Below are positions 33,728 through 45,200 of a DNA stretch of 64,000 nucleotides, one piece after another (position 1 is the first letter of the stretch; each line of letters begins with the position of its first letter). The notes under the pieces are model-generated. The model searched no databases and had not been told where the DNA came from. It saw only the letters and a program-made list of their open reading frames with translations. The position numbers and the translations under genes were made by a program. The DNA comes from an uncultured Pelagibacteraceae bacterium (GTDB lineage: Bacteria > Pseudomonadota > Alphaproteobacteria > Pelagibacterales > Pelagibacteraceae): contig CACEQK010000004.1 of NCBI GenBank assembly GCA_902561585.1, forward strand, positions 1 through 64,000, given 5' to 3'.

Positions 33728-34204
33728 TTAATTTACTTTTACTGTTACAGATCGTCTGTTTTGAGACCAAGCTAATGGTGTAGATGCTGGATTGACAGGT
33801 TTTTCTTTTCCATAACTAATTGTAGAAATTCTTTTTCCTGAAATTCCATAAGTCATTAAATAGTCTTTTGCAGCGTTAGCTCTTCTTTCACCTAAAGCTA
33901 AGTTATATTCCCTTGTTCCTCTTTCATCTGCATGACCTTCAATTGTAACGTTAAGACTTTTGTTCTTTCTTAAATAAGTTGCTTGTTTTCTTAAAGTCTC
34001 TCTTGCTGCAGTAGTCAATGAAGACTTGTTAGTTGCAAAAAATATTCTGTCTGGAACGCCTGAAGCTAAAAATTTAACTGTTTCTTTTCCAGTGTAAACG
34101 TCGCCTTCAATGTTTCCTGATTTTTTTGCAGTAGAACATGCACTTAAAATTAAAGTGGTAAATACTACTAGTAATATATTTTTTAAATTCTTATTAAACA
34201 TCAT
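33728..34204 (-). CDS. pal: Peptidoglycan-associated lipoprotein Pal
   Basis: Lipobox LSACS; OmpA-like NVTIEGHADERGTREYNLALGERRANAAKDYL. Confidence 0.95.
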   Translation of the reverse strand: MMFNKNLKNILLVVFTTLILSACSTAKKSGNIEGDVYTGKETVKFLASGVPDRIFFATNKSSLTTAARETLRKQATYLRKNKSLNVTIEGHADERGTREYNLALGERRANAAKDYLMTYGISGKRISTISYGKEKPVNPASTPLAWSQNRRSVTVKVN

Positions 34205-34283
34205 TTTTTCCCCTGGGTTTATTATTTTGGTTTATTTCAAATTATAAGATATTATTCAAGCGTAAATTACATAAGATTCACCC

Positions 34284-35621
34284 TCATTTTGATAATAGAG
34301 AGGACCAAGATGGGTCTGAAGCGTCGGTTTCAGTATTTAATCTCCTCTCATTATATCCAGTAATATCAATTGACCATAGTTTTGCTGAAAACCCCTCTCC
34401 TTTTGATCCAGCTTTTGTCTCCCTGTAAAAAACTAAAACTCTACCATTAGGAGACCATGAAGGAGCTTCTTGATAGTAATTTTCTGTCAATAATCTTTCG
34501 CCAGTTCCATCTACTCTCATTACTCCGATATAAAATCTACCCTTACGCATTTTAGTAAATGCAATCAAGTCTCCCCGTGGAGACCAAACGGGTGTTCCAT
34601 ATATTCCCTTTCCAAAAGTAATTCTTTTTACACCGCTCCCGTCACTTCTCATTACATATATTTGTTGCAATCCACTTCTGTCTGAATTGAATGCTATAAA
34701 TTTTCCATCTGGTGAAAATGATGGTGATGTATCGATAGATGAATGATCAGTTATTCTTTCAACAACTCTAGTGTCTAAGTCCATTGTATAAATATCTGAG
34801 TTTCCATCTTTAGCAAAACTCATAACTATTTTTTTTCCGTCTGGTGAAAATCTTGGTGCAAAAGTCATGCCAGGGAAGTTTCCAACAACTTCTTGTGTAC
34901 CAGTTTCAATATCAAGTAAATAAACTCTTGGCATATTTTTAAAATAGGACATGTAAGTAACCATTTGGCTTGTAGGATTAAATCTTGGAGTTAAAACTAA
35001 CTCATTTCCTAAGGTTAAGTATTTTGTATTTGCGCCATCCTGATCCATAATTGCTAATTTTTTTATTCTTTGATTTTTAGCTCCACTCTCTGCAACATAT
35101 ATTATTCTGGTATCAAAATATCCTTCTTCACCGGTTAATCTCTCGTAAATTTTATCCGAAATAATATGAGCTACTCTTCTCCAATTAGACGGAGTAGTGG
35201 TAAAGGCCAGAGCAGTCATTTCTTTTGCAGCCGCTAGATCCCAAAGTCTAAATTCAACTTTTAATTTTCCACCTTTAATTAATAATTTACCAGTTACTAA
35301 TCCTTGAGCTTTTATTAATCTCCAATCTTCAAATCTTGGTTTTAAATGAGCAATGTCTGGTTTTTGAACAAAAGCCTCTTTTTTAAGTGGATTAAATAAT
35401 CCTGTTGCCCTAAAATTTTTTTCAATAATTGAGGATATATTTTCCCCTAACTCTTTTATTTTTATTCCCTCAAAGTTTTCAGATTTAATATCTACGTGTA
35501 AAGGAGAAACTGCTATAGGAAGAGGATCTAAATTACCCCTAGTTATATCAACTTCAATTAATGCATTAGCATTTTTAATAAGTAATATTTTCAAAATTAA
35601 TAATATTGCAAATTTTTTCAT
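34284..35621 (-). CDS. tolB: TolB beta-propeller protein
   Basis: Repeated [24 protein letters not shown] blades; tol operon context. Confidence 0.95.
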   Translation of the reverse strand: MKKFAILLILKILLIKNANALIEVDITRGNLDPLPIAVSPLHVDIKSENFEGIKIKELGENISSIIEKNFRATGLFNPLKKEAFVQKPDIAHLKPRFEDWRLIKAQGLVTGKLLIKGGKLKVEFRLWDLAAAKEMTALAFTTTPSNWRRVAHIISDKIYERLTGEEGYFDTRIIYVAESGAKNQRIKKLAIMDQDGANTKYLTLGNELVLTPRFNPTSQMVTYMSYFKNMPRVYLLDIETGTQEVVGNFPGMTFAPRFSPDGKKIVMSFAKDGNSDIYTMDLDTRVVERITDHSSIDTSPSFSPDGKFIAFNSDRSGLQQIYVMRSDGSGVKRITFGKGIYGTPVWSPRGDLIAFTKMRKGRFYIGVMRVDGTGERLLTENYYQEAPSWSPNGRVLVFYRETKAGSKGEGFSAKLWSIDITGYNERRLNTETDASDPSWSSLLSK

Positions 35622-35622
35622 C

Positions 35623-36429
35623 TTACCCCTTAAGCATTTCTGTTGGGTTAAAATTTAATTGTATGTTCTTCCATTTATCATAACCTGTTGGAGGTACTTT
35701 CAAAGGTTGACAAAGTCTAACTGCTCTTAAAGCACTTTCTGCCAAAACTTTATAAAATTTTTGTCCAGGTCTATTCATTCTTTGATGGTCTAAAATTTCA
35801 GATTTCATTATTGTTCCATCTTGTTTTAATTCTAGTTTTATTCTCACCAGTAAATCTTCATCATATGGTAAACCTAAAGGAACGCTCCAACAACCAAAAA
35901 TTTGTGCTCTTAATGCATCCTCTTCTGAAAGCGTTAATCCAGTTGCAAATGAGTTTTTTTTGCTGCTTTGTGTAATTTTTTGTTTTGCTTTCTCTTTTAT
36001 AGCTTGTACCTCTTTAGCTTTATCTATAAGTGCTGCTATTTCATTTGTGTTTATAATTTCTTTCTTCTCAAACTCTGAAGATTGACGTATTTCTGGTTTT
36101 ACTTCTTCTGGATTTTGTTTCTTTTTAATAATTTGTTTTTCCTCTTTTTTTTCATTAGGTAGAGGAATTCTGTCGGGCTTTTCTTTGGCCTTTGCAGAAG
36201 GAGGGGCTTGCTCTGAAACAAGTCTCTCTTCCTCTTTCTTTTTCTCCTCAATGATTTTTCTAGCTTTTGGCGCGTAAGGAATATTAGTTTTGTCTGAAAT
36301 TTGAATTAGTTCAACCGATACTATCGGAGGTAAATCTATTGGTTCTCTAAGCATAAATGGTAAGCTTAATATAGTTAAAAGAACTATGACGGAGTGAAAA
36401 GTTATAGAATAAATTAGACTTCTTATCAT
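35623..36429 (-). CDS. tolA: TolA-like protein
   Basis: N-terminal TM helix, K/E-rich middle, C-terminal TolA-like domain; between tolR and tolB. Confidence 0.8.
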   Translation of the reverse strand: MIRSLIYSITFHSVIVLLTILSLPFMLREPIDLPPIVSVELIQISDKTNIPYAPKARKIIEEKKKEEERLVSEQAPPSAKAKEKPDRIPLPNEKKEEKQIIKKKQNPEEVKPEIRQSSEFEKKEIINTNEIAALIDKAKEVQAIKEKAKQKITQSSKKNSFATGLTLSEEDALRAQIFGCWSVPLGLPYDEDLLVRIKLELKQDGTIMKSEILDHQRMNRPGQKFYKVLAESALRAVRLCQPLKVPPTGYDKWKNIQLNFNPTEMLKG

Positions 36430-36437
36430 AAATCATT

Positions 36438-36851
36438 TTAGTTTTTATAAGGCTCAGATATCAAAGCGACTTTTGAAAAACCTGCTCCAGATAGCGTGCC
36501 CATTACTTCTAAAACTCTTCCGTAATTAATATTTTTATCACCTCTCACGTAAATTCTTGTATCAGTTCTATTTTTAGCAATAGCTAAAAGTTTTGGTATA
36601 AATTTTTGAGAACTAACCTGTATTTCTTGAATATAAATTTCACCTTTAGAGTTAATGCTTACTGTTAGTGGTTCTTGATCATCGGGAAGAGAGTCTGCTG
36701 CTGACTCAGGTAAATCTACTTGCACTCCAACAGTTAACAATGGAGCCGTAACCATAAAAATTATCAATAAAACCAACATTACATCCACAAATGGAGTAAC
36801 ATTTATTTCACTCATAGGTTCTTTTCTTGAGCGATTAAATTTAAATGCCAT
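36438..36851 (-). CDS. tolR: TolR (ExbD family)
   Basis: MSEINVTPFVDVMLVLLIIFMVTAPLL. Confidence 0.95.
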   Translation of the reverse strand: MAFKFNRSRKEPMSEINVTPFVDVMLVLLIIFMVTAPLLTVGVQVDLPESAADSLPDDQEPLTVSINSKGEIYIQEIQVSSQKFIPKLLAIAKNRTDTRIYVRGDKNINYGRVLEVMGTLSGAGFSKVALISEPYKN

Positions 36852-36853
36852 TA

Positions 36854-37534
36854 CTAAATTATTGATAAAAATCTTTTAGAAAAATTTTCTATTTTTGAAA
36901 AATATCTTTGAGTATCACTGTTAAACTTATTGTAAGCTACAACAGCTGGTATTGCAGCTAATAAACCTAATGCAGTCGCAAATAATGCCTCTGCAATTCC
37001 AGGAGCAACAATTGCTAAACTTGTATTTCTGGAAATTGCAATTGATTGAAAAGAATTCATAATTCCCCAAACTGTTCCGAACAAACCAATAAAAGGTGCT
37101 GTAGATCCCACTGTTGCTAGAAAAGTAAAATTTTTTTCTACCTTTTTCATTTCAGTATCAGTTGCGATTTCAAGCATTCTTCCAACTCTTGCAGATTGAA
37201 TGACGGAAGATTGTCTCTTTGTTTTAACGAGTTCTGCCATAGCGGATTTAAATATTTGAATAGCTGGGTCATCTGAGTTAGCTGGTAAGCTATTATTGAA
37301 ACTCTCAGCAGACTTTGCTTTCCAAAACTTTTTCTCAAATTCTAATATTGAACTATTTATATTTTTAAATAATCTGATTTTATCAAAAATCAGAGCCCAA
37401 GAAAAAATAGAACAAGCTATTAGTAAAATTATAACTGATTTAACTACCCAATCAGCTCTTAAAAAAAGTTTCCATATTGAGAAATCTGTTGCTCCTCCTA
37501 AACCAACAACTTGTGCAGCTATATCTTGTTCCAT
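36854..37534 (-). CDS. tolQ: TolQ (MotA/TolQ/ExbB family)
   Basis: TAPFIGLFGTVWGIMNSFQSI, GIAEALFATALGLLAAIPAV. Confidence 0.95.
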   Translation of the reverse strand: MEQDIAAQVVGLGGATDFSIWKLFLRADWVVKSVIILLIACSIFSWALIFDKIRLFKNINSSILEFEKKFWKAKSAESFNNSLPANSDDPAIQIFKSAMAELVKTKRQSSVIQSARVGRMLEIATDTEMKKVEKNFTFLATVGSTAPFIGLFGTVWGIMNSFQSIAISRNTSLAIVAPGIAEALFATALGLLAAIPAVVAYNKFNSDTQRYFSKIENFSKRFLSII

Positions 37535-37591
37535 AAAAGTTGATTACTTTTAGAATGTGTCATGAATTTGGCGTTAATAATCGAAATAGGT

Positions 37592-38083
37592 TTAATTTTC
37601 TTCTATTAATCTTGTTTCACTAAAAAACCTTGCTATTAAAATAGCATCAGATTTATTGACATCCTTTTTTTTTGAGAGTTGATTTGATAATTTTGGATAC
37701 ATTTCTATTGCTTTTGTTCTACTTGCATCTTTTGAGGAATTTATAAGCTCAAAATGCTTTTTCCATTTGGACGGTCTAACAAAAAATATTGGAAGTTCTA
37801 ACGCTGCACAAATACCTTTTAAAGCTCCAAAAGTTTGACCAAAATTAAACATACTAGTAACCCCCTGGCCTGGCATAGCATTTACTTGCTCAATAACAAC
37901 TGCAACTTCCTCCTCTTTATTAATATTTTCTTTGAGCAAGTTAACTAAAAGAGCGCTATTTAGTTGTCTTTTATTCTTTTTGCCCTCTGACATTACAGGT
38001 ATGTCAAAAATATTTAAAACTTTGTTATTCTCTAAAACTGCAATTGCACCACTCAAACCAGGATCTATTCCAATTATTTTCAT
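37592..38083 (-). CDS. ruvC: Holliday junction resolvase RuvC-like
   Basis: IIGIDPGLSGAIAV; next to yebC. Confidence 0.75.
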   Translation of the reverse strand: MKIIGIDPGLSGAIAVLENNKVLNIFDIPVMSEGKKNKRQLNSALLVNLLKENINKEEEVAVVIEQVNAMPGQGVTSMFNFGQTFGALKGICAALELPIFFVRPSKWKKHFELINSSKDASRTKAIEMYPKLSNQLSKKKDVNKSDAILIARFFSETRLIEEN

Positions 38084-38811
38084 TATTGTAAATTTTTTAA
38101 ATTTGCATTGGTGAATATATTTTGAACATCATCTAAATCTTCTAATGAGGTTAAAACTTCTGCAACATTTTTGCTTTGATCTTTATCTAATTCAAGATAA
38201 TTTAGCGGTCTCCATTCTATTGAGGAATACTCAAAAGAATCTATTTTTTTTTCAAGCTCTATCTTTACTTTATAAAAATCTTCTTTTTCGGTGATTATCT
38301 CAAAAATATTACCTAAAGTTAGACAATCTTTTGCACCTGCGTTAATTGCTATTTCAAATATTTCATCTTCTTTTATTTTATCTTTTTTTATATGAAGCAC
38401 TCCACAATTGAAAAACATATGTGATGTAGAACCTGTTTCACCAAGCCTTCCACCTTTTTTTTGTAAAACAGTTCTGATGCTTGAAGCTGATCTGTTTTTA
38501 TTGTCAGTTAATGTCTCAATTATTAAAGCTATATTTGAAGGTCCAAATCCTTCGTATCTTAAGCTTTCGAAATTTTTATCTCCATTAATTTCTGATTTGC
38601 TTATTGCTCTCGAAATATTGTCTTTAGGCATATTGGCTTGTTTAGCAGCCTGGATCGCAGTTCTTAATCTTGGGTTCATATCTGGATCTTTGTCACCCAG
38701 TTTTGCTGCAACAGTTATTTCTCTTGAAAGTTTTGAAAATATTTTAGATCTCTCTTTATCTGCTCTACCTTTTTTATGCTTTATTCCTGCCCAATGTGAA
38801 TGTCCTGCCAT
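38083..38811 (-). CDS. yebC: YebC/PmpR family protein
   Basis: MAGHSHWAGIKHKKGRADKERSKIFSKLSREI. Confidence 0.95.
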   Translation of the reverse strand: MAGHSHWAGIKHKKGRADKERSKIFSKLSREITVAAKLGDKDPDMNPRLRTAIQAAKQANMPKDNISRAISKSEINGDKNFESLRYEGFGPSNIALIIETLTDNKNRSASSIRTVLQKKGGRLGETGSTSHMFFNCGVLHIKKDKIKEDEIFEIAINAGAKDCLTLGNIFEIITEKEDFYKVKIELEKKIDSFEYSSIEWRPLNYLELDKDQSKNVAEVLTSLEDLDDVQNIFTNANLKNLQ

Positions 38812-38813
38812 AA

Positions 38814-39620
38814 CTAATTAACTAAGCTACCTCCATCAATTATTCTGATAACTTTTTTTGCTAAGCCGGTTTTTGAATTGGTTTCTACTACAATACCAGA
38901 TAATGTTGCTTCACCTTCAGAGGGAAAGTGATTTGTTGCATCTTTTTCTTTAAAAAATCTTTTAATTGAATTTTCTTTGTTCATTCCAATAACAGAATTA
39001 TAATCACCACACATACCGATATCGGTTTGATAGGCAGTTCCTTTTTCTAAGATTCTAGTGTCGGCCGTTGGAATATGTGTATGAGTTCCTACCACACATG
39101 TCGCAAGACCATCAAAAAAATGACCTGCAGCATTTTTTTCACTTGTTATTTCTCCATGAAAATCGACAACTAGATAATCTACATCCTTTTTTAATTTAAT
39201 TTTGTTGCAAATCTCTTTTGCTTTTTTAAAAACATCCTCCGTCTTTTTCATAAAGACATTTCCCATTAAATTAATTACTCCAACTTTATATTTTTTATCT
39301 TTTGACCAATAAATTTCAAAACCTCTTCCTGGAGATCCTTCTACAAGATTTGCAGGTCTTAATAATCTTTTTTCTTTTTCAATAAAATCTGTAGTATCTT
39401 TTTTATCCCAAATATGATTTCCGGAAGTAATTACATCTACGCCACATTTGAAAAACTCCTCTGTAATATCTTGAGTAATTCCCTTGCCATCATCTGAAGC
39501 ATTTTCTCCATTAACAATAACAAAATTAATTTTATATTTTTTTATTAAATCTGGAAGTTTATTAGATAGAGCTTTTCTACCTGAAGATCCCATAACATCA
39601 CCCAAAATTAATAAATTCAT
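38814..39620 (-). CDS. ymdB: YmdB family metallophosphoesterase
   Basis: LGDVMGSSGRKAL, VNGENASDDGKGI, TSGNHIWDKK, VDFHGEITSEK. Confidence 0.9.
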   Translation of the reverse strand: MNLLILGDVMGSSGRKALSNKLPDLIKKYKINFVIVNGENASDDGKGITQDITEEFFKCGVDVITSGNHIWDKKDTTDFIEKEKRLLRPANLVEGSPGRGFEIYWSKDKKYKVGVINLMGNVFMKKTEDVFKKAKEICNKIKLKKDVDYLVVDFHGEITSEKNAAGHFFDGLATCVVGTHTHIPTADTRILEKGTAYQTDIGMCGDYNSVIGMNKENSIKRFFKEKDATNHFPSEGEATLSGIVVETNSKTGLAKKVIRIIDGGSLVN

Positions 39621-40171
39621 TAATAAATCCCTTTTTCTGTTAAAATAAAATTCAATTTAACATCATTTTTATTTATAGGGAGCTTATTATGTCTTTGAAA
39701 AGAAAAAGCAACACCTACTGTCATAATGTCTTTATATATTTTTATATATTTATTTAAATAACGATCGTAATATCCTTTTCCATATCCTAATCTGAACTTA
39801 TCTTTATCAAAAGCTAGCAAAGGAACTATTATTACATCAGGAATTTTTGCTTTAGTCTTTAAAGGTTCAAGCATGCCAAATTTGTTAACAGTTAATATAT
39901 CGTTTTTTTTCCACTGATAAAAATTCATTAAATTATTTTTTTCTATGAGAGGTAGTAAGATCGTTTGATATGAAAAATATTTCAACTCCAAAACCTTGAG
40001 AACGTTTGATTCAAAATTTGATGGATAATATAAAGCTATTTTAATAGATTTTTTTTTAATTTTTTTTTTAATTAATTTTAATAGAGGAGAAAAAAACTTT
40101 TTATCTATTTCAAAATAATTTTCTTTTCTTATCTTTAAATGCTTTTTTCTTAATTTAGATTTTTGTTGCAT
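39620..40171 (-). CDS. 5-formyltetrahydrofolate cyclo-ligase
   Basis: VPLLAFDKDKFRLGYGKGYYDRYL. Confidence 0.9.
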   Translation of the reverse strand: MQQKSKLRKKHLKIRKENYFEIDKKFFSPLLKLIKKKIKKKSIKIALYYPSNFESNVLKVLELKYFSYQTILLPLIEKNNLMNFYQWKKNDILTVNKFGMLEPLKTKAKIPDVIIVPLLAFDKDKFRLGYGKGYYDRYLNKYIKIYKDIMTVGVAFSFQRHNKLPINKNDVKLNFILTEKGIY

Positions 40172-40618
40172 CTACTGTATTTTAGACAGCGATTCTGTAT
40201 TTGAGATTATTTTTTCTAGTGACTGTGTGGTTTTATCAAGCATTGACTCATACAAAGAATTATTTTCTTCAATTGTTTTTTTAAAGCTATCTAATTCTTC
40301 GTGCAGCTTTTGTATCTCAATATCTTTGTCTTCTTTATATTTTATTGCAAGTGACTTAATCTCTTTAAATTTATTTGAAATTTCATCTATTTTTTGTTTC
40401 TGATTTGTAATTTTTTGTTTTAAATCAAAGTATTCATCAATTAATTGAATGGTAGTAATCAATAATAGTTTATTTTCACCTATGTTCCCTAATTTGTCTT
40501 TAAGCTCTGAATATTTCTTGTCTAAAAACTTAGTCAGTTTTTTTAAAGACTCTTCTTGACCATCATCGCATGAAAGCAGGTAATCTTTATTATTAAATTT
40601 TATATTTACATTTGCCAT
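40172..40618 (-). CDS. zapA: Cell division protein ZapA-like
   Basis: ANVNIKFNNKDYLLSCDDGQEESLKKLTKFLDKK; next to 5-FTHF cyclo-ligase. Confidence 0.8.
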   Translation of the reverse strand: MANVNIKFNNKDYLLSCDDGQEESLKKLTKFLDKKYSELKDKLGNIGENKLLLITTIQLIDEYFDLKQKITNQKQKIDEISNKFKEIKSLAIKYKEDKDIEIQKLHEELDSFKKTIEENNSLYESMLDKTTQSLEKIISNTESLSKIQ

Positions 40619-40944
40619 TTTTCTATCTCATTAACTAAGCTCTCTGTTTCTTGACTTAGTTCCTCAATATCTTGGTTAAATTTATCTTCTAACTCAGATT
40701 TTTTACTAACTTCTAACTGAAGTTTTTTTATTTTTTCTTTTAAATACTTATGTTCTCTCATTAATTCTTCATTTTTTTTTTCGATTTCTGCTTTTTGATT
40801 AGCTAGTTCGTTTTTTTCTGTTCTAATCTTTTCTAACTCGTAAGTTGGCTGTGAATAACTTAATGATAATGAATTTAATTTATCAATTAGTTGGTTTAAA
40901 TTTTGTTCTTTCTTTTCAAAACTACTCATAAAGATTAATACCAT
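40606..40944 (-). CDS. Coiled-coil protein, uncharacterised
   Basis: Heptad-rich Glu/Lys coiled coil upstream of zapA. Confidence 0.6.
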   Translation of the reverse strand: MVLIFMSSFEKKEQNLNQLIDKLNSLSLSYSQPTYELEKIRTEKNELANQKAEIEKKNEELMREHKYLKEKIKKLQLEVSKKSELEDKFNQDIEELSQETESLVNEIEKWQM

Positions 40945-40986
40945 ATTATTGATATAGTTAGTTTAAGTCTATATACGTAATTAAAA

Positions 40987-42969
40987 GTGACTGTAAAATT
41001 TAATCATTTATCAAACTCAATTAGATTTTTATCAATTGATGCTGTTCAAAAAGCAAACTCGGGTCACCCGGGAATGCCAATGGGAATGGCGGATGTTGCG
41101 ACTGTGTTATTTAAATACCACCTGAGGTTTAATCCTAAAAATCCAGATTGGATTAACAGAGATAGATTTATATTATCTGCAGGTCACGGGTCTATGTTAC
41201 TTTATTCTCTTCTTTATTTAAACGGTTACAAAAGTATTTCTATTGAGGATATAAAAAATTTTAGACAGTTAAACTCCATTTGCGCAGGTCATCCTGAATA
41301 TAAAAAAGGTACAGGAATTGAGACTACTACTGGACCTTTAGGGCAAGGTTTGGCTAATGCGGTTGGAATGGCAATCGCTGAAGAGATATTTAGAAAAAAA
41401 TTTGGCTCAGAAGTTATTAATAATAAAACATATGTTATCGCCAGTGATGGTGACTTGATGGAAGGTATAAGTCACGAGGCAATGAGTTTAGCAGGTCATC
41501 TTAAATTAAAAAACCTAATAGTGTTTTTTGATAATAATAAAATTTCAATTGATGGTTCAACGTCATTAAGTGTTTCGGACAATTACAAAAAAAGATTTGA
41601 GTCCTATGGATGGAACTTTATAGAAGTTAATGGTCATAATGAAAAGCAAATATCAAAAGCAATTACTAAAGCATCAAAGTCAAAAAAACCAACGATCATA
41701 TCTTGCAAAACTATCATAGGATTTGGATCGCCTAATAAATCTGGTAAGGCTTCTTCTCATGGTTCCCCTTTAGGTGATGATGAAATATTATTAGTAAGAA
41801 AAAAATTAAACTGGAATAGTGCGCCATTCGAAATACCTCAAGAAATTTTAGATGAATGGAGGGAAATAGGAAATAAAGGTGAACAATTAGAAAAAAACTG
41901 GTTGCAAATAATTAATAAAAAAAATTCAAGAATTAAAAATGAACTAAACAAATTTAAAGAAAAATTAGACCTCTCAGGGTTAGAAAGTTTAATCCAAAAA
42001 GAGAAGGAAAAATATTTTGAAACTAAACCAAGTTTAGCAACAAGACAGTGCTCAATGGCAGCAATTGAAAAAATTTCTGATTTTCTTCCCCAATTAATAG
42101 GTGGCTCAGCAGATTTAAGTGGTTCAAATAATACAAAAACTAACAACTCTAAAATTATCTACTCTAAAAACTTTAATGGAAATTACATTCATTATGGAGT
42201 TAGAGAACACGGTATGGCTGCAATTATGAACGGTTTAGCGCTTTATGGAGGAATAATTCCTTATGGAGGAACTTTTTTAATTTTTTCTGATTATTGTAAA
42301 CCTTCTATAAGACTTTCTGCTTTGATGGGTCTAAAAGTTATTTATGTCTTTTCTCATGACTCAATTGGTCTTGGTGAAGACGGTCCTACTCACCAACCAA
42401 TAGAACAACTAGCTGGATTAAGAGCTATACCAAATTTAAACGTATTTAGACCTGCGGATATAAACGAAACTTTTGAATGTTGGGAATTAGCTATAAAAAA
42501 TGAGAACACTCCAAGTGCGATTGCGTTATCTAGACAAAAAGTTCCTTACATAAACCCAAAAAACTCAAAAGAGAACAAATGTGAAAAAGGAGCCTATGTA
42601 GTTAATTTAACTTCGCATGAGAGCAATGTAACATTGGTTGCCTCAGGTACGGAGGTAGAGCTTGCCTTAAAAGTTCAAGAAAAACTAAGAGAAAATAATA
42701 TTCACTCAAAAGTCGTTTCAATGCCATGCATGGAACTTTTTGATAAACAGCCTGAAGATTACCAAAAAGATATTTTAGAAGATAACTCATTAATCATCAC
42801 AATAGAAGCTGGAGGTATAATGTCTTGGCAAAAATACATTAAAAATAAAGGTGCTAATTTAGGTATAGATAAATTTGGTGAAAGTGCTCCTTATAAAGAA
42901 GTTTATAAACATTTCAATTTATCAGAGGAAGATATAACAAATTTAATTCAAAAAAAATTGAGAGAGTAA
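40987..42969 (+). CDS. tkt: Transketolase
   Basis: GTG start; [34 protein letters not shown]-type motif. Confidence 0.95.
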   Translation: MTVKFNHLSNSIRFLSIDAVQKANSGHPGMPMGMADVATVLFKYHLRFNPKNPDWINRDRFILSAGHGSMLLYSLLYLNGYKSISIEDIKNFRQLNSICAGHPEYKKGTGIETTTGPLGQGLANAVGMAIAEEIFRKKFGSEVINNKTYVIASDGDLMEGISHEAMSLAGHLKLKNLIVFFDNNKISIDGSTSLSVSDNYKKRFESYGWNFIEVNGHNEKQISKAITKASKSKKPTIISCKTIIGFGSPNKSGKASSHGSPLGDDEILLVRKKLNWNSAPFEIPQEILDEWREIGNKGEQLEKNWLQIINKKNSRIKNELNKFKEKLDLSGLESLIQKEKEKYFETKPSLATRQCSMAAIEKISDFLPQLIGGSADLSGSNNTKTNNSKIIYSKNFNGNYIHYGVREHGMAAIMNGLALYGGIIPYGGTFLIFSDYCKPSIRLSALMGLKVIYVFSHDSIGLGEDGPTHQPIEQLAGLRAIPNLNVFRPADINETFECWELAIKNENTPSAIALSRQKVPYINPKNSKENKCEKGAYVVNLTSHESNVTLVASGTEVELALKVQEKLRENNIHSKVVSMPCMELFDKQPEDYQKDILEDNSLIITIEAGGIMSWQKYIKNKGANLGIDKFGESAPYKEVYKHFNLSEEDITNLIQKKLRE

Positions 42970-42978
42970 CAAAAGTCG

Positions 42979-44169
42979 ATGGGTGAAATAAATTTCTTTC
43001 CTGACGATTTAGAGATCAAAGATCAAAATATTATTCTCAGATTAGATCTAAATGTTCCTATAAAAGATAAGGTAGTACAGGATGATACTAGAATAACTTT
43101 ATGTTTACCTTTTATAAATAGACTTATTGAAAAAAAAGCAAAAATTATAATTATTAGTCATTTAGGTCGACCAAAAGGAATTAATGTCCCGGACCTGTCT
43201 TTAATACCTATCTACAAATATCTCAAAAATGCGCTTAAAACTAATGTTTACTTTTTTAGAGGAACTTTTGATGGTGAAACTAAAGAAAAATTTTCTCACC
43301 TCAAAGGTGGTGAGGTAATATTAATTGAAAATATAAGATTTTTTAAAGAAGAAACCGAAGATGGCCAAGATTTTTCAAAAAAGTTAGGTGAACTCGGAGA
43401 CATTTATATAAACGATGCGTTTTCATGCTCTCATAGAAAGCAAGCTTCTGTTCATAGTATAACAAAATTTGTAAAAAAAAGTTATGCCGGTCCATTGTTA
43501 AAAAAAGAAATAACAGCTATAGATCTTGTTATAAAAAACAAAAAAGAGCCAGTTACTTGTATTATAGGCGGTTCAAAAATTTCAACAAAAATAAACGTTA
43601 TTATTAATCTTTTAAAAAAAGTAAATAATTTGATAATTGTTGGAGCAATGGCCAACAACTTCTTCGTCTATAAAAATTTAAAAATAGGCAAATCTTTAGT
43701 TGAAAAAGATACAAAAGAAATAATAGAAGATATCTATAAAAAAGCAGAAGAATATAATTGTGAAATATTAATACCTGAAGATTGCATGGTGGGAACAGAC
43801 TTTGAGGGAAATGGAAAAAATAAAAATCTTAATGAAATAGAAAATAACGAAATAATTTTAGATATTGGTTTTAATACAATTAAAAGTATTCAAAAAAAAA
43901 TCAATGCCTCCAATACTGTTCTGTGGAATGGACCTGCAGGATATTTTGAAAATGACAGCTTTTCAAAAGGAACCATGTCTATTGCAGAAAGCATTTCTAA
44001 GAACACTCTAGAAAAATCTTTAATATCTGTACTAGGGGGCGGAGATACTCTGGCAGCGATAAATAAAAGTAATGACAAACTTACTTTCTCTCACTTATCA
44101 ACAGCAGGAGGAGCATTTTTAGAGTACTTAGAAGGAAAAGACTTGCCTGGTATAAGTGTTTTAAAATAA
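42979..44169 (+). CDS. pgk: Phosphoglycerate kinase
   Basis: RLDLNVPIKDKVVQDDTRI, SHLGRPKG, NGPAGYFE, GGGDTLAA. Confidence 0.95.
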   Translation: MGEINFFPDDLEIKDQNIILRLDLNVPIKDKVVQDDTRITLCLPFINRLIEKKAKIIIISHLGRPKGINVPDLSLIPIYKYLKNALKTNVYFFRGTFDGETKEKFSHLKGGEVILIENIRFFKEETEDGQDFSKKLGELGDIYINDAFSCSHRKQASVHSITKFVKKSYAGPLLKKEITAIDLVIKNKKEPVTCIIGGSKISTKINVIINLLKKVNNLIIVGAMANNFFVYKNLKIGKSLVEKDTKEIIEDIYKKAEEYNCEILIPEDCMVGTDFEGNGKNKNLNEIENNEIILDIGFNTIKSIQKKINASNTVLWNGPAGYFENDSFSKGTMSIAESISKNTLEKSLISVLGGGDTLAAINKSNDKLTFSHLSTAGGAFLEYLEGKDLPGISVLK

Positions 44170-44178
44170 ATAATCGCT

Positions 44179-45195
44179 ATGACATTAAATGAAATTGCAA
44201 AAAAAATGTGCGCTAAAGGCAAAGGTATTCTTGCTGCAGATGAAAGCACTGGAACAATAGCTAAGAGATTTAAAAGTATAAATGTTGAAAATGTTGAAAA
44301 AAATAGATTGAACTTTAGACAAACTCTTTTTAACTCAAGAGCGATGAGGGATTATATTGGGGGAGTAATTTTATTTGATGAAACAATTAGACAAAAAACT
44401 ACCTTGGGTCCATCAATTCCAGAATTAATTTCTAAACATGGAGCTGTACCAGGAATAAAAGTTGATAAAGGTGCTAAACCCCTTGCTGGATCTAGCGATG
44501 AAACTGTGACGGAAGGCTTGGATGGTTTACGTGAAAGATTAGAGGAGTATTATAATTTAGGTGCAAGATTTACGAAATGGAGAGCGGTTTATAAAATTTC
44601 AGATAAGTTTCCATCTGCCCAATCCATTAAGTCTAATTCCCACGCATTAGCGAGATATGCTGCTTTAGTTCAAGAAGCTAAAATGGTTCCAATAGTTGAA
44701 CCAGAAGTATTAATGGATGGTTCACACAATATAGATACATGTTATCAAGTAACAACTGATGTACTAAATGAATGTTACAATGAACTTGAAATACATAAGG
44801 TAGATTTAAAAGGCACAGTTCTTAAACCAAACATGGTCATAGCTGGTTCTAAGTGCAGAGACAAATCCAGTGCTGAAGAAATCGCAAAAAAAACTTTAGA
44901 TTGTCTAAAAAAAAATGTGCCAAGTGAAGTACCCGGTATAGCATTCCTATCTGGTGGACAGTCAGAAATAGAGTCTAGTAAAAACTTAAATGAAATTAAT
45001 AAAATAAATGATAGTAGTTTTTTAATTACTTTCTCTTATGGTAGAGGACTTCAAGCAAGCGCTTTAAAAGAATTTGGAAAAAATCAGGAAAACTTAGAAA
45101 ATATTCAAAAAGCTTTTAACCATAGAGCTAAAATGAACGGTCTCTCATCTAAAGGAGAATGGTCGGAAGAATTAGAAAAAGAGTTTGCGGCCTAA
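44179..45195 (+). CDS. fba: Fructose-bisphosphate aldolase class I
   Basis: GKGILAADESTGTIAKRF, KWRAVYKI, VLKPNMVIAGSKC. Confidence 0.95.
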   Translation: MTLNEIAKKMCAKGKGILAADESTGTIAKRFKSINVENVEKNRLNFRQTLFNSRAMRDYIGGVILFDETIRQKTTLGPSIPELISKHGAVPGIKVDKGAKPLAGSSDETVTEGLDGLRERLEEYYNLGARFTKWRAVYKISDKFPSAQSIKSNSHALARYAALVQEAKMVPIVEPEVLMDGSHNIDTCYQVTTDVLNECYNELEIHKVDLKGTVLKPNMVIAGSKCRDKSSAEEIAKKTLDCLKKNVPSEVPGIAFLSGGQSEIESSKNLNEINKINDSSFLITFSYGRGLQASALKEFGKNQENLENIQKAFNHRAKMNGLSSKGEWSEELEKEFAA

Positions 45196-45200
45196 CACCT

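Noticed and set aside
37592-38083. ruvC as a possible phage-type resolvase
   Set aside because: Adjacent to yebC in standard bacterial order; treated as ordinary RuvC although sequence similarity was judged only by eye
39620-40618. Possible 6S RNA between zapA and the 5-FTHF cyclo-ligase gene, its usual neighbourhood in many proteobacteria
   Set aside because: The two ORFs abut (40171/40172), leaving no room for the RNA
45159-45200. thiE ORF start inside fba as given in the track
   Set aside because: N-terminal extension MVGRIRKRVCGLTP does not resemble ThiE; TTG at 45201 gives a sensible start
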